Shown: positions 34,160 to 45,138 of the stretch, piece by piece
Numbering within the stretch: the first letter of the stretch is position 1
Layout of the letters: each line of letters begins with the position of its first letter
Assembly (NCBI RefSeq): GCF_037126465.1
Contig: NC_088210.1
Coordinates: 14,220,011-14,284,010 of the forward strand
Length of the DNA: 64,000 bases
Direction of reading: 5' to 3'
Origin: Ornithodoros turicata
Lineage: Eukaryota > Arthropoda > Arachnida > Ixodida > Argasidae
Program-made: the position numbers and the translations under genes
The notes under the pieces: generated by a model
What the model was told of the DNA's origin: nothing
Databases searched by the model: none
Seen by the model: only the letters and a program-made list of their open reading frames with translations

Positions 34160-37100
34160 TTAGTACCCGAATCCAGCCAAGCTCTTGTCCATAAATTTCC
34201 TCTTGGCAAAGCACAGCCACCACTGCAAAAACAAAACAAAAAACGCAGATGGGAATACAGTCAAACTCCTTTACAACGAAACACAGAGGACAGCAAAAAA
34301 AAATTTGCAGTAAAGGTATTTTCGTTCAAAAGGATGTCCATTATTGGACCTGTAGGGCTCCAGCGGGACCGCAAAAAAATTTGCTGTAGTGGTATTTTCG
34401 TTAAAAAGGTGTTCGCTATAAAGGAGTTGGACTGTACTATAAGCAAAGAAACAAGAACTCTACAAGGAAATGCTACAGAAGTTACGTTATATTACCTTGC
34501 TGGGCTTGCCACTTTCAGTGTCGAAGACCTTGTCACATAGTCGCATGCCACATTCCTGTCGCAGTTGCGTTAGGTAACTCCGCATCGTTTCTAGGAAGAG
34601 CCACGGTATTATTTTTACCTTCCCCCCACATATAATGCCATTTGGAGACGTAGCAGCGGCTGGAAGGACACTTATGCTCACCAGCCTCAGCAGGCGATGA
34701 AGGTTTGGCATATACGGGATTCAGCGGAAATCCTGCCTCTCCTGGAATGTCGAACTTGGAAATGGCCAAGGTCTTCATTTCTTGAACGGCTTGGTTCTTG
34801 GTTGAACACTGTAAATTCAGAGGCGTCTCACGTAGCTGAAGCTGGAATGTGTTCCCTTACGAACGCTTCCGATTTGTGATGGTTACAAATATTCAACGAC
34901 CGACGAGATGAAAACGAAAAAAAAGAGCTACATATAATACATAGAGCCTGAAGTTTTAGGGTTTTACCCGATTCTTCCCCGAACTTGCACCCCGAATTGA
35001 AGGTTCCCGCTTTAGGGTGAAACCCGATTTTTACCCGGCAAATTGTCCTCACTGGGATCTCTGTAGGAATGCACAAACTTACTTATTTGGCCAGCAAACG
35101 CAGTTCCATCACCGTTTGTACCAAACCGCTACACTTCGTTTGAGTAACTGAGCCCGATTTCTCCTCGAATTTAGCATACTGGAAGTTTTTTCACCCGAAT
35201 TCGCATGAGTTTAGTGCACACATTTATTTACCCGATTTTTACCCCCCGAATTTAGAAAAAAATATTTCCCGAAAACTTCAGGCTTACACATAATTTACAT
35301 TATAATTTCTTCATGCGTAATCAGCATCAAACAATTAATTTCACTGATGTAATTAAAAGATGCACAAAAAGGCTCACCCCACGTTTAAGTGCTTGTATAA
35401 AGATGGGTTGTTGGATGGAGGGATGTCGTAGTAGTTCTCACGATGCACAGTGCAAATAAACTAAATGACTCATGGTTTGCAACCAATTACTTATAATTTT
35501 GATTTACAGCCAGCGACTGTGCTTCTGGCACATTGCTGTCGAGGGGTTTTGATTTTTCTTAAATTTTTACGATTTTTTTATTTGTCTTAAACGTGTTGAC
35601 GTAACAGTGCGACATCAATCCGTACCGTATGATATTTCAGTGAATACAATTTCTCATCCCCAAGTGGCACAGATAATTAAAAAAGGAATATACATTCCTT
35701 CGAGTGATTAGGCGCTCCTCCACAGAAAAGCAGTCCAGCAACACTGGGCTTCACCTCACCGGTATTCCTCGTGTACGGCTTTCTCTAACTTTTGCTTTTT
35801 GCCGCTGGCGAATATTTTAGAACGAAATCGAGGCAGCAGATGACTGGAGTCATCCACGTGGCACGAAGAAGTTGCAAAGCGCGTGCCCGAGAAACAGCAG
35901 AGAAGTAGCCGACACGCATTGGTACAGGAAGTAGGAGAGGGAACCTCCAGAAGTTTCGGTCTCGTTTTGAGCTTCCCAGCTCTTTTGAGTTTGAAACTCA
36001 AGAAACGTTTGAGTATTCATTACCTTTTGCAACCGCTTGAGACAGTCCGATATGTACAAAGTTAGATATATTAGAACTCGGTCGGCTTCGCTCTAGACAA
36101 AGAAAGAAAACAACAATAAGTGGTGTGAAAGACACGCTATTTACGAAAGATATACATTCGACACAGGACAGATTTTATTGACACTTCTTTACGGGTACCA
36201 CCTCTAACACATACTCAAACGTACCTTGATTTCATATGTTCTGAAGAAAACGTTAGCTTTGAAGAAATAAAGTGCCTCATCAATTATGTCATTTTCTTCC
36301 GCTGTAAGTAGAAAGAACTCGTGAAGAACCTCATAAAATAGAAGCGCTAGAGGACACAACGCGACAAGGCACAGAAAGAACGAAAGAAGTGAAAACTGGT
36401 CCAGTATATAAGCGAACCTAAATGCATTTTACAAAAGTTAAAAGTATTACACTCGCACTCTTTTCACAGTTTTTTAAGTTGCAAAAGATTTTGGACTAGC
36501 AAGAAACGCATGCATACAAAAGACCTTTTGCACAAGAACCGTACGCAAAATTTGGCAGGTGATCGTTCATTGCGCATCTTCGCAGACGCGTATTTCCTTC
36601 ATCCCCAACGTGAGAGGGGGAAGGAGCACAGTGCCACCTCATGCGTCGAAGATGAGCTTTAACTTGCAGAAACAAAACAAAAACAGATGTATCGGGTGAC
36701 TCTATCGGAACTGGCCTTATCTTGGGTTGCATGTTCTGTTTCCTGTTAATCTTTTTCGAGGACGCAAGAGGCGATAGTGTGCTCTTTCTCCCTCTCACAA
36801 TGGGGATGAAGGAAAGACGAGTCTTCTAAGAAGCGCAATGAACAAAATAAAGAAGAAAAAAAAAGGCGTTCCTTCACAAATTTTTTGCGGGCAATCTATC
36901 GAACGGATTTTTGTTCTGGAAACGGCTACGATATCAGGTGACCGAAAGGAACAGATGTTCTCATTGGGACAACTTTGTAGCTTTTATAATTAACAAGTTA
37001 ATTAATGAACGTTAATCAAGACATTGCCTTTGGACTTTGGTAATGCCCTTCAGGGAGTGCCCTTCAACATATGCTATATTGCAATTGACTTCATCTTGGA

Positions 37101-39105
37101 AAAAGTGTTATATATATTTTTAAAAAATCTGTATACACTTAGCTGGGACACCCTGTAGATAGAATCATGTGCAAATCTGTTGCATGCTGGGACCGTGCCT
37201 CATGATATCATGCAACGTAAAGGCAATCCGCTTGTAGATACATTCGGGAAGCATGTACAGTCAACATACGATCTACGAATTCTCTCAGTTTTTGGACAGC
37301 GTCCTCCTTTGAGACGAGACACCTCATGTTTCTTACTCAAAAGCTCAATTTATGAATCGTTACATTTATTAACGACTTTTCCAGGAACACTGACCCTTAA
37401 CTGAGGGCTGACTGTATAGTCCTGAAATGAAGATCTTGTTTCAGAAAGTCGAATCAAGGCGCACGCTTACAGCTTTTAGGTGCTGCTCCGTAAAACTGGG
37501 TCCTCAGTGGCAGCAGGGCCATGTTTCCGACAAACGTCTGGGCATTGGTGAATTGGGAATGATAGGCCTGTAACACCAATTTTCAAATAAGAAACTCACC
37601 AATAAAATATATGGCTAGAAAAGGTGCCGTGATTTTTTTCGTAGCTCACAATCTCATAACCTTCGATGCCATAACGTTCCTCAAGAACCCTCGGTCATAA
37701 TACTGATAACAAATGACACCTATAGCTCCACGGTGTCACAGCACATCATACACAGTGTGCAGCAGTACCGTTTGGGATGAACGCAACATTCTTTTTTTAC
37801 AACTTCTGTGACATTCTACATGGGGACAGGCAAAGCAGGGGTGAAATACCTCAAAAACTTTATTGAGGGCACAAAGTACTTGGCACTTGGTACTTTAAGT
37901 GCAGTACAGAGTACCATACTGCAGATGTGCTTTAGGTAAAGTACAGAGTACTAGTGAAGGTACTTTAATGTTGTAGTAGTCATAAAGTATATTGCAAACT
38001 TAGTTTGTACCATGCACCATTTGGTGGAGAAAAAGTAATTATGTTTCGAATGGCATTTTTAGTGTGTAGCAAGCATTTCTTCCAAGTACTAGTTAGGAAG
38101 CCCAGTCAGCTCACTCACAAACATGAAAAAACACAACATCAACATAATTTGCATGTACATCCAGACAGGCGATTAGCTGTGCTTGTGCAAAGCATCACTT
38201 CAGCATCTCTTCTCGACGTATCCATACGCTCAGTACATGGTGTTACGGTGCTGGACTCTGCGTATAATATGAACCAAGAAAGCATGCCTTCAGACGAAAC
38301 CGTGCCGCCTACTACAGTGCGCTTAGCATGGGTGTATTTTTGTATTCCCAACCTTTAACTGTTGAAGAAAGCAGAAGTACTAGTTCTTATGATTTGTAAG
38401 CGGCTCATTATCTTCTTCAAAAAGCCCTACAGATATATATGTATTGATATCTTCCAATTTGTATTTGTGTTACCGGTTGAGTGCTTGTGTACTGGATGGG
38501 AAAGCACCAGAGAAAAGTACTTAAAGTCAGTGCGCAGTGCACAATTTGAAATGTACATAACCTAAAGTACAAGTTCTCGCAAATGTACTTCAATTGCAGC
38601 TTGAGTACTGCTTCAGGTCTCACTTACCTTAACATTACTGCTAAGATCGTCAACAGACATGATATTCAAGTGAGTAGATTAACGACGCGACGCGAACAAG
38701 CCTTCGATGTCGTCAGGGCACGAACAGACGACTTGTGATGCGGCTGACTAATCACAAGTAGGGGTGACGCCCACGGCATGATACAATACAAAACGAGTCA
38801 TGCAGCTGATAGCCGTACTAGGCAGGATATGTGTACCCGCGTATCCACGCGTCACTGCGTAGCCGACTGCCTCTCAAGAAAGGACTTCGGACACACTTTC
38901 TAGTCTAGAGTCGAAGATATGTACCCAGTTCTTGTGTTCCGCGTATTATTTACAGGTATATCGGTGTCCGGAAATCTTCCAGATTACGACGGTTCTTGTT
39001 CCATGCGTACCGGTACGACGGTTGTGCCCTAGTAATTTCACACTGGTGTCTGTTCGGTTAATGTACTCTCATATTTTGGTTAGTGTTCTAGATACATACC
39101 GGCAT
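34160..39105 (-). CDS. ARPC3: Arp2/3 complex subunit 3 (p21-Arc), 7 coding exons
   Basis: ARPC3 is the p21 subunit of the seven-subunit Arp2/3 complex that nucleates branched actin filaments in the cytoplasm. Exons on the minus strand: 39105-39100 (ATGCCG), 37567-37471, 36301-36225, 36092-36024, 34808-34682, 34590-34496, 34222-34160 (TAA). They total 534 nt, or 177 residues; human ARPC3 has 178. All phases agree and introns are GT-AG. Recognisable stretches in order: [118 protein letters not shown]. Exons 2-7 are certain. Exon 1 rests on the family-wide MP-AYHS start and a good donor (GTATGT), but its -3 base is C. Introns contain a CAGGGTGT foldback remnant and a pogo-like MITE. Confidence 0.93.
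34258..34434. mobile_element. Pogo-like MITE, copy 2 (ARPC3 last intron)
   Basis: Same termini and palindromic core as the copy at 2788, in inverse core orientation, flanked by TA. It lies between the final two ARPC3 coding exons. Confidence 0.8.
34945..35284. mobile_element. MITE rich in CCCGATTTTTACCC tracts (ARPC3 intron)
   Basis: Ends AGCCTGAAGTTTTAGGG and CCCGAAAACTTCAGGCT are inverted repeats; the interior repeats CCCGATTTTTACCC/CCCGAATT. Lies in the ARPC3 intron between exons 4 and 5. A target duplication is not clear. Confidence 0.65.
36490..37155. mobile_element. Truncated copy of the CAGGGTGTCCC foldback element
   Basis: Related in order to 760-1534. It lies in the ARPC3 intron between exons 2 and 3. 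Part of one arm and the complete right end (GGGACACCCTG before TA) remain, and the outer left arm is missing. Confidence 0.75.
37860..38630. repeat. AAGTACTT-rich dispersed repeat in ARPC3 intron 1
   Basis: Both ends of this stretch carry many imperfect AAAGTACTTTA / AAGTAC motifs around a less repetitive middle, as in hAT-type non-autonomous elements. Exact termini are not resolved. Confidence 0.4.
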
Positions 39106-39254
39106 TTGTGCAGAGATACTCGTAATGTTTGTATGAAAGCAGTCTTTAAATGAGCAGCGCTGAACGGAAGGAAGTGTGCAACAGGGACTGCTGCAATAAA
39201 CAAAAAATAGAGTGGGGGCCCATCTGGCGGTCGACTACGTCAAATCTGCCATTA

Positions 39255-39320
39255 CGCCTTACCAATCACGTGACACGTTTTTGAGTTTCGGTTTCGTTCA
39301 CCAAGTATTGGAACCGAAAC
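39255..39320 (-). promoter_or_regulatory. Possible ARPC3 promoter segment with CCAAT and E-box
   Basis: ACCAATCACGTGACACG reads on the plus strand near 39260, combining a CCAAT box with a CACGTG E-box about 160 bp upstream of the ARPC3 start. A short inverted repeat (TTGAGTTTCGGTT / AACCGAAACTCAA) follows. Either the motifs are functional or this is just the edge of a repeat. Confidence 0.25.
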
Positions 39321-39575
39321 TCAAAAGCCAGCTGCAGGACTCGAACCTTGAGTCTGACAACTGGGGAAGTTGAGCGAGCAGAGGCCCTCATGTAAGAGGA
39401 GGTGCACAAGGAGATTGCAGGAGGTACGGGACAGGAACCCTAGCTACCACAATCCAGAAGTCCTGTGTCTGGTTGTACAGGGTTCGCCCACGGCACGGTG
39501 TGTGTCCTCGTTCATACTGCCCACAGTCCAGGAGGACGCGACGTAGGTCGCCATACCAAACAGTACCACAACTAC

Positions 39576-39840
39576 TACCCAACAACAACTTTATTTTAAT
39601 GATGATGATTGGGGAGTTACATCCCTGGGAAGCTTGCTTTCTCCTTGCCATGCACCATTGCGTCGGCGAAGGTGACGCGCGCTCCTGAGGCGCGCGCTTT
39701 TGGTTTCGGATCATTTGCATAACGGACTTCGGCGATTGATATTTCACGGCACGCGCTCATTTGAGGATTCTTTAACAAGGACAGGATGGCTTTCAACTCC
39801 CATTCCGCTATCTCGATCTTGACCGAAATTCCCAAATTAA
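39576..39840 (-). mobile_element. Probable LINE 3' end
   Basis: On the minus strand the segment ends AATAAAGTTGTTGTTGGG after a TCATCATCATT run. A related tail, also on the minus strand, occurs near 20900-20945. A 70-codon open frame (39835-39617) could be a reverse-transcriptase-element remnant, but I do not recognise it. Confidence 0.35.
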
Positions 39841-40159
39841 AGAGTTACTAGATGAGTTTTAGGTAATTTTAGGTAGTCATCTTGTAGTTGCATACTTTCT
39901 TGGAAAGGATGTCCTCCTGGACGTGTAACTCAACTGCAAAAGCGACATCTATGCTGCTCTCGTAGCTCTTTATATATATATATATATAAATCTGTAAAGG
40001 GTAGGACAAAAACGTCCTGTACACAAAACTATGATACTATACGTACATACATTCTTTACATCCATGCTCCTACACGCAAACATACATAGTACATTCACAC
40101 GAGGCACGCTTTTTCTCTTTTTCTTACAAACAAACAAACACGTACATAACCTAACTTTT

Positions 40160-40450
40160 CTTTTATTTCGTGTTAGCGCCGCGAAGCAACTGGGGCTATG
40201 AGCGGCGTACAGAAATGGACAAATGGAGAGAGGACAGCAGGAAGGAGTGGGGGACAAGGGGGGTTAGTATGCGTCCTGGGCCGACTTCAGTGGGAACTGT
40301 GCCGACATTCGTCTGGAAACTCTTCGGAAAACCCAAGGAAAACCTCAGACAGCGCGGCCGGTGGCAGGATTCGAACCCACTACCTCCCAGTCTTTAGCAC
40401 GACCTACCAGCAACGAGCGGGACGCCTTAACCTGTGCGGCGATGCCGCTG
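40160..40450 (-). mobile_element. tRNA-derived SINE (GCCGCGAAGCAACTG family), copy 1
   Basis: On the minus strand it has a tRNA-like head with a perfect B box (GGTTCGAATCC), then GGTTTTCC and GAAGTCGGCCCAGGACGCAT, and a tail CAGTTGCTTCGCGGCGCTAA followed by AATAAAAG. Other copies are at 41230, 55985 and 61756, with partial pieces at 44253 and 62065. Confidence 0.85.
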
Positions 40451-40460
40451 GTTACTAACT

Positions 40461-40636
40461 AAGTCAAACTCCTTTACAACGAAACTCAGGGGACAGCAAA
40501 ACAAAATCGCAGTAAAGGTATTTTCGTTAAAAAGGATGCCCATTATTGGACCTATAGGACTCCAGCGGGACCGCAAAAAAATTCGCTGTAGTGGTATTTT
40601 GGTTAAAAATGTGTTCGCTATAAAGGAGTTTGACTG
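40461..40636. mobile_element. Pogo-like MITE, copy 3
   Basis: Same 176-bp element as at 34258. The first terminal base has changed (AAGTCAAACTCC). It lies directly beside the head of a SINE at 40160-40450. Confidence 0.75.
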
Positions 40637-40666
40637 TATTTGTGCGTTGTCTACAACTATGTGCAA

Positions 40667-40756
40667 CACACACACACAAAACACACACACACAATATATA
40701 TATGTACATATGTGTATGTAATGTATATATGTGAATACTCAGCCGAGCTGAGTATT

Positions 40757-40815
<59 letters not shown>

Positions 40816-40823
40816 ATAGTGTG
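40667..40823. repeat. CA/AT/TG microsatellite with internal palindrome
   Basis: A (CA)n run, a (TA)n tract of over 40 bases and a (TG)n run surround the perfect palindrome GAATACTCAGC-CGA-GCTGAGTATTC (about 40732-40757). The A/T-rich arms could extrude as a cruciform. Confidence 0.85.
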
Positions 40824-41229
40824 GAACTGCGCATGATCAGGAAAACGAACCCCTTGGCCATTCAGTAACCGTTCCAGCGGTCGCGTTCCGTTGATCCTTT
40901 TATTTATTTAGCGAGTCTTGATGAATGGGAAAACGTGTACCACAGCACGTTCCGAAAGAGGTCTGATAAGCCTGGCGCGCCATTGTCTTGAGCTGTCCGA
41001 CATCACGGTTACTGAGCTCGGATTTGACAGCGTCCCTTATCGTATCGCTCTCGTGGAAGCGCCATCCAATCTTTACCAGAACTCTCTATATTGTCTGTCT
41101 GCGCTCGCTTAGCAACTGATCAATTTGCGAGGTAAGTGCTTGACTTACGTGTAATTCGGCATAAGTCACGCATTCTGCAGCATCCCCATACGACACTTGT
41201 ATTCCACAAAGTCGACGAAGCACGAATTC

Positions 41230-41416
41230 CGTTTAGCGCCGCGAAGCAACTGTTGCTATAAGTGGCGTACGGACAGGGACAGATGGAAAGAGGACAGCGG
41301 GAAAGAGTCTGTGTGTGGGTTTCCCGCTAAAGTCTGGAAAGTCAGCCATATAAAACCTCAGACAGCACACAGCCGGTGGTGAGGATTCCAACATGCCACT
41401 TTCCAGACCTTGGAGG
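41230..41416 (-). mobile_element. Truncated SINE copy 2, interrupted at its head by a family F MITE
   Basis: Matches the tail and part of the body of the SINE at 40160. The head end stops at the TA target of the MITE at 41419. Confidence 0.7.
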
Positions 41417-41418
41417 TA

Positions 41419-41656
41419 CACTCTTAAAAATGAACTTCACCACATAGCACGCTCCTAGCCAACCATCATCCCGAATGACAACGTTCTCGCCCCTGATTTG
41501 TTGAAAACGCGAGGCGGAGCCTATTCTGTGCCGTGCATAATGAGCAGAAAATAGGCTCCGCCTCCCGTTTTCAACAAATCTAGAGCAAGAACGTTGTCAT
41601 TCGGGATTATGGTTGGCTAGGACCGTGCTATGTTGCGAAGTTTCTTTTTAAGAGTG
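41419..41656. mobile_element. Family F foldback MITE, copy 1 (variant core)
   Basis: Family F: termini CACTCTTAAAAATGAAC and complement, TA target duplication (41417-41418, 41657-41658), near-perfect hairpin. Here the usual core GGCGTACGCC is replaced by GGCGGAGCC. Confidence 0.9.
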
Positions 41657-42147
41657 TAGCTTTTGTAGTAAGGGACTGTGGTTTTAAGATTCGTCAATTG
41701 ATTATGATTATGATCAATCGATTATGATCAATTGATTATGATTCGTCAACGAGACGGATGTGCCGCTGGATCGTGTACTGGAGGCAACGAAAATCCGAGA
41801 TCGTCTCTAAAGCATTACTTTAAAAAAGAAAAGGAGAAACACGAGAAAGAAAAAAAGGTAACAGAGTAAGTAAGTAAAAAGTAACAGAGAAAAGCGATTG
41901 GCCGAGCACAGAGATATCGTTGATGCGACAAAAATAACAGGGTGGTTGAGGCGTGACTGACACACAAGTAATGCGCAGACAATGTCCTCAATCTCAAGGT
42001 TACGGCTGCCCAATTGATGCATTATACAGCCACCTTGGCTACCTGCTAACTCTACAATCTAAGGGGAAAAAAGGGTGTGAAAAACTTCTATAGTTACTAC
42101 CTAGATCAACATAGCGTCTGATAAAGGGTGTAAAAGAGTGGTAAAAG

Positions 42148-42236
42148 TAATTATCATATATCCAAATTGCTGCAAAAGGGCGTACGCCCCCCTCGCTCAC
42201 CGAATCAGAAGTGGTAACCCTATCGTTCGTGGCAGA
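42148..42236. mobile_element. Family F fragment (subfamily B right arm)
   Basis: AATTATCATATATCCAAATT, GGGCGTACGCCC and GAATCAGAAG.GGTAACCCTATC match the inner right arm of subfamily B copies such as 54430-54671. Outer ends are lost or unrecognisable. Confidence 0.6.
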
Positions 42237-42871
42237 GAATGATGTAGCAGGTAGAACTTTGCAACCTTTTAGGCACAACATATGCGACAAATATTACCTC
42301 CTGAAAGGTATAACTGCTCCACCCTTTTTTCTGCGAGTGTAGTTAAAGGGACGGCGCTACCGTTGCGTCGTTTTGTTCCTCGTGGACTACTGACCACACG
42401 GTATCGAACATTCCACGCGAATGGGAACTAGTTTGACCGTTATTCGATGGAATGCATGACAAGAGCAGACGACGGATGTTGAGAGTATTCCGGCATTCCC
42501 TCTCTGGAAAAACGTGAAAACGTCACATGACATAAGAGCCAATGAGGTCACGAGGTCGCGACAGTCTGTTTCAGAACGGAATATTCCGGTAATACATGCA
42601 TTTCAGGCACCCACTATTCCGACCGCATCTCCATCGCATCGCGTTTTTCGTCCGGACACCACTTTTAAAGAAATATTTCATACAACGAGTCGCCGGTACC
42701 GCTCTTTGGACGGGCGGGCATTGCGCCATATTCGGCAATTACTTGGGGCACCAAGGTTCCACGAGCAAGGCTTATAGACGGGCTACTGATGTAATCAGGG
42801 CGGTGGATATGATATGAGATGACGCCGAGCTGGCATACTTACCCTGGCCCCAGTTAGGCAACATCCAGTTA

Positions 42872-43096
42872 CACTTTTAAAAATGAGCTTCACCACACAG
42901 CACACTCCTAGCCATCACCCCGAGTGACATGGTTTTCTCCCCTTATTTCTTGAAAACGGAAGGCGTACGCCTTTTTCTGACACTAATGCGGAAATGTTAA
43001 TTCACAAAAAGTCACAAAAAGGCGTACGCCCCGAGCTCCCCACAAATCAAGAGTGATAGAGGTATCACTCTGTACAATGTTTGACCTTCAGCGTGC
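42872..43096. mobile_element. Family F MITE, diverged copy
   Basis: Left end CACTTTTAAAAATGAGC after TA; paired AAGGCGTACGCC/GGCGTACGCCCC cores. The right outer arm is lost where the next copy begins at 43099. Confidence 0.8.
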
Positions 43097-43098
43097 TA

Positions 43099-43346
43099 CA
43101 CTCTTAAAAATGAACTTCACCGCATAGCACGCTCCTAGCCAACCATCATCCCAAATGATATCGTTATCTGCCCTGATTTGTTGAAAACGGGAGGCGTACG
43201 CCTTTTTGTGACACTTATGCTGTTCATAATTGTCACAAAAAAGGCGTACGCCTCCCGTTTTCAACAAATCAGGGCAGATAACGATATCATTCGAGATGGT
43301 GGTTGGCTAGGCACGTGCAATGCGGTGAAGTTCATTTTTAAGAGTG
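43099..43346. mobile_element. Family F MITE, full-length copy
   Basis: 248 bp, TA on both sides, subfamily A core (TTGTTGAAAACGGGAGGCG in both arms), loop TATGCTGTTCATAATTG. Confidence 0.95.
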
Positions 43347-43361
43347 TATGTGGTGAAGCTA

Positions 43362-43589
43362 CACTCTTAAAACAGAACTTCACCGCATAGCACGCTCCTA
43401 GCCAACCATCATCCCGAATAACATCGTTTCCTCCCCTGACTTGCTGGAAACGGGAGGCGTACGCCATTTTTGTGACAATTATGAACTGCATAAGTGTCCG
43501 TTTTCAACAAATCAGAGGTGAGAACGTCGTCATTCAGGATGATAGTTGGCTAGGAGCGTGCTATGCGGTGAAACCCATTTTTAAGAGTG
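43362..43589. mobile_element. Family F MITE, core-deleted copy
   Basis: Both outer ends are present. The right inner arm has lost its GGCGTACGCC block, so the hairpin is asymmetric. Confidence 0.9.
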
Positions 43590-43663
43590 TGGTGATGCGG
43601 GGAATGAAATAATGAGCCCCTTCACAATAAGGATCGAAAGCACAGAGAAACGAAGAAGATTAG

Positions 43664-43866
43664 CACTCTCTTAAAAATGATCTTCACCGCATAGCACGCT
43701 CCTAGCCAACCATCATCGCGAATGAAAACGGGAGGCGTACGCCTTTTTTGTGACAATTATGCTATTCATAACTCAGCAGTTTTCAGCAACTCAGGCCAGA
43801 TAACGGTATCATTCGAGATGATGGTGGGCTGGGAGCGTGCTATGCGGTGAAGTTCATTTCTCGAGC
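43664..43866. mobile_element. Family F MITE, degraded copy
   Basis: Left end CACTCTCTTAAAAATG; the inner arms carry deletions and the right end is mutated (TTCATTTCTCGAGC). Confidence 0.8.
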
Positions 43867-43982
43867 ATTACGTATGACGCGCACAGATCGAAGCGTGACG
43901 TAAGCATGACGTTGGTGGACATACCAAGACCATATAACAAAGCGCGCAAGGAAAGAAAAGGTGCGTGATCCCCAGCGTCCTT

Positions 43983-44188
43983 CACTCTAAAAACAGAACT
44001 TCGCCGCATAGCACGCTCTGCGCCAACCATCCAATAATGGTAGGGATATCGCTTCTGATCCGAGGAGAGAGGAAGGCACGAAAATGCATAGGCCCACCTC
44101 TCTCTTCGAATTAGAAGCGATAAGCCCGTCATTTGTGGCAATGTTCTGCGCGGAGCGTGCTATCCGGTGAAATTCATATCTTAGACCG
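43983..44188. mobile_element. Family F MITE, subfamily B
   Basis: Left end CACTCTAAAAACAGAACTTC; the inner arm is of the GCTTCTGATCCGAGGAGAG type. The central GCGTACGCC block is missing and the right end is degraded. Confidence 0.8.
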
Positions 44189-44252
44189 TTAGTCGTTGAT
44201 CCGTGCACGGATGGTCACTTTCTGTTTCGCTACGTTCAAAAAACAGATGGTG

Positions 44253-44370
44253 GTGGTGATAGGGCTTGCCGTTGCCGGCCTCACGTATGTGGGCATCGTC
44301 ACGACTCACGCCCTGGGGGAATGTGCGTCCTGGGCCGACTTCTAAGGGAACTGTGCCGACATATGTCTGA
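44253..44370 (-). mobile_element. SINE fragment (GTCCTGGGCCGACTTC segment)
   Basis: Shares GTCCTGGGCCGACTTC and GGGAACTGTGCCGACAT with the SINE at 40160 but has a different tail (GGTGGTGGTGATAGGGCTTG). A family F copy starts at its end. Confidence 0.55.
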
Positions 44371-44371
44371 A

Positions 44372-44622
44372 ATCTAAAAAACAGAACTTCACCGCATAGC
44401 ACGCTGTGCGCCAACCACTGTCAAGAATGATACTATTATCGCTTCTGATTCGAAGAGAGAGAGAGGTGGGCGCACGCCTTTTTGTGACAATTTGGATATA
44501 CGAAAATTGTCACAAAAAGGCGTACGCCCCACTGTCTCTTCGAATCAGAAGCGATAATCGTATCATTCTTGACAGTGGTTGGCGCACAGCGTGCTATGCA
44601 GTGAAGTTCTGTTTTTAGAGTG
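44372..44622. mobile_element. Family F MITE, subfamily B, full-length
   Basis: Arms contain GCTTCTGATTCGAAGAGAGA and its complement; right end TTTTTAGAGTG followed by TA. The left terminal bases are altered. Confidence 0.9.
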
Positions 44623-44896
44623 TAGAGTCACTAAATAAGGGTACAGAGTGTATTGCATTCATTTTCCGCGATTGAGCCTAACGTGTCACGTGGTTTCCCC
44701 TTCCAAGAACACGCTGTCCATGTTGAGGTTGTGATGCTCTACTGCGCGTTGTTCCCATGGTTGTTCCCCCTCCGGAGAATGAGGAGATTGGCGTCCCGTT
44801 GCTAGGCGACGCAGATGCGCCTGCTGACTAAAGATGGGCGGCTCGCTCGCCGGCGTGGCTCGGTGTCACTACTCCGTCTCCCATTTAGTGACTCTA
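44623..44896. mobile_element. Segment bounded by 14-bp inverted repeats TAGAGTCACTAAAT
   Basis: TAGAGTCACTAAAT at 44623 and ATTTAGTGACTCTA at 44883 are perfect inverted repeats around a GC-rich interior (about 44690-44880). The same 14-mer recurs at 46667-46680. It could be a MITE or a conserved regulatory block, and I cannot decide which. Confidence 0.45.
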
Positions 44897-44937
44897 ACCA
44901 CAACTACCTCGTCGTAACGCACACAGCAGCGCAGCCC

Positions 44938-45085
44938 GAAAAATATTTCGGGACGGGTTCTATGGGGACATTACACGAGAGAGAGGAGGATTTCATCCTC
45001 GTTTCCCTCTCCCAGACGCACTACCAAGGCTACAATTTCGAGGGTGGGGGAGGTAGAACCCCCTAAACCCCCTCCCTGGCTTCGC
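44938..45085. repeat. Dispersed repeat (TTCCCTCTCCCAGACGC type)
   Basis: AAAATATTTCGGGA, GGTTCTATGGGGACATTACA and GTTTCCCTCTCCCAGACGCA recur, more diverged, at 20550-20665 where the copy begins GGCGTAGCCA. Class unknown. Confidence 0.55.
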
Positions 45086-45138
45086 AACCAAACTAACGTC
45101 CCCTTTTTTCTTTCCTTTATCACATCACATCACATCTA

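Noticed and set aside
38637..38657. Minus-strand ATG with a strong AAG|GTAAGT donor ([11 protein letters not shown]) as ARPC3 exon 1
   Set aside because: It would replace the near-universal MP-AYHS start with an unrelated peptide. ATGCCG|GTATGT at 39105-39094 fits the family better, though an alternative first exon is not excluded.
40160..40450. tRNA gene (perfect B box GGTTCGAATCC on the minus strand)
   Set aside because: No complete cloverleaf. The sequence continues into a conserved body and A-rich tail shared by other copies, so it is a SINE.
42829..42860. Possible U1 snRNA start (ATACTTACC)
   Set aside because: Similarity ends after about a dozen bases; no U1 stem-loops or Sm site follow.
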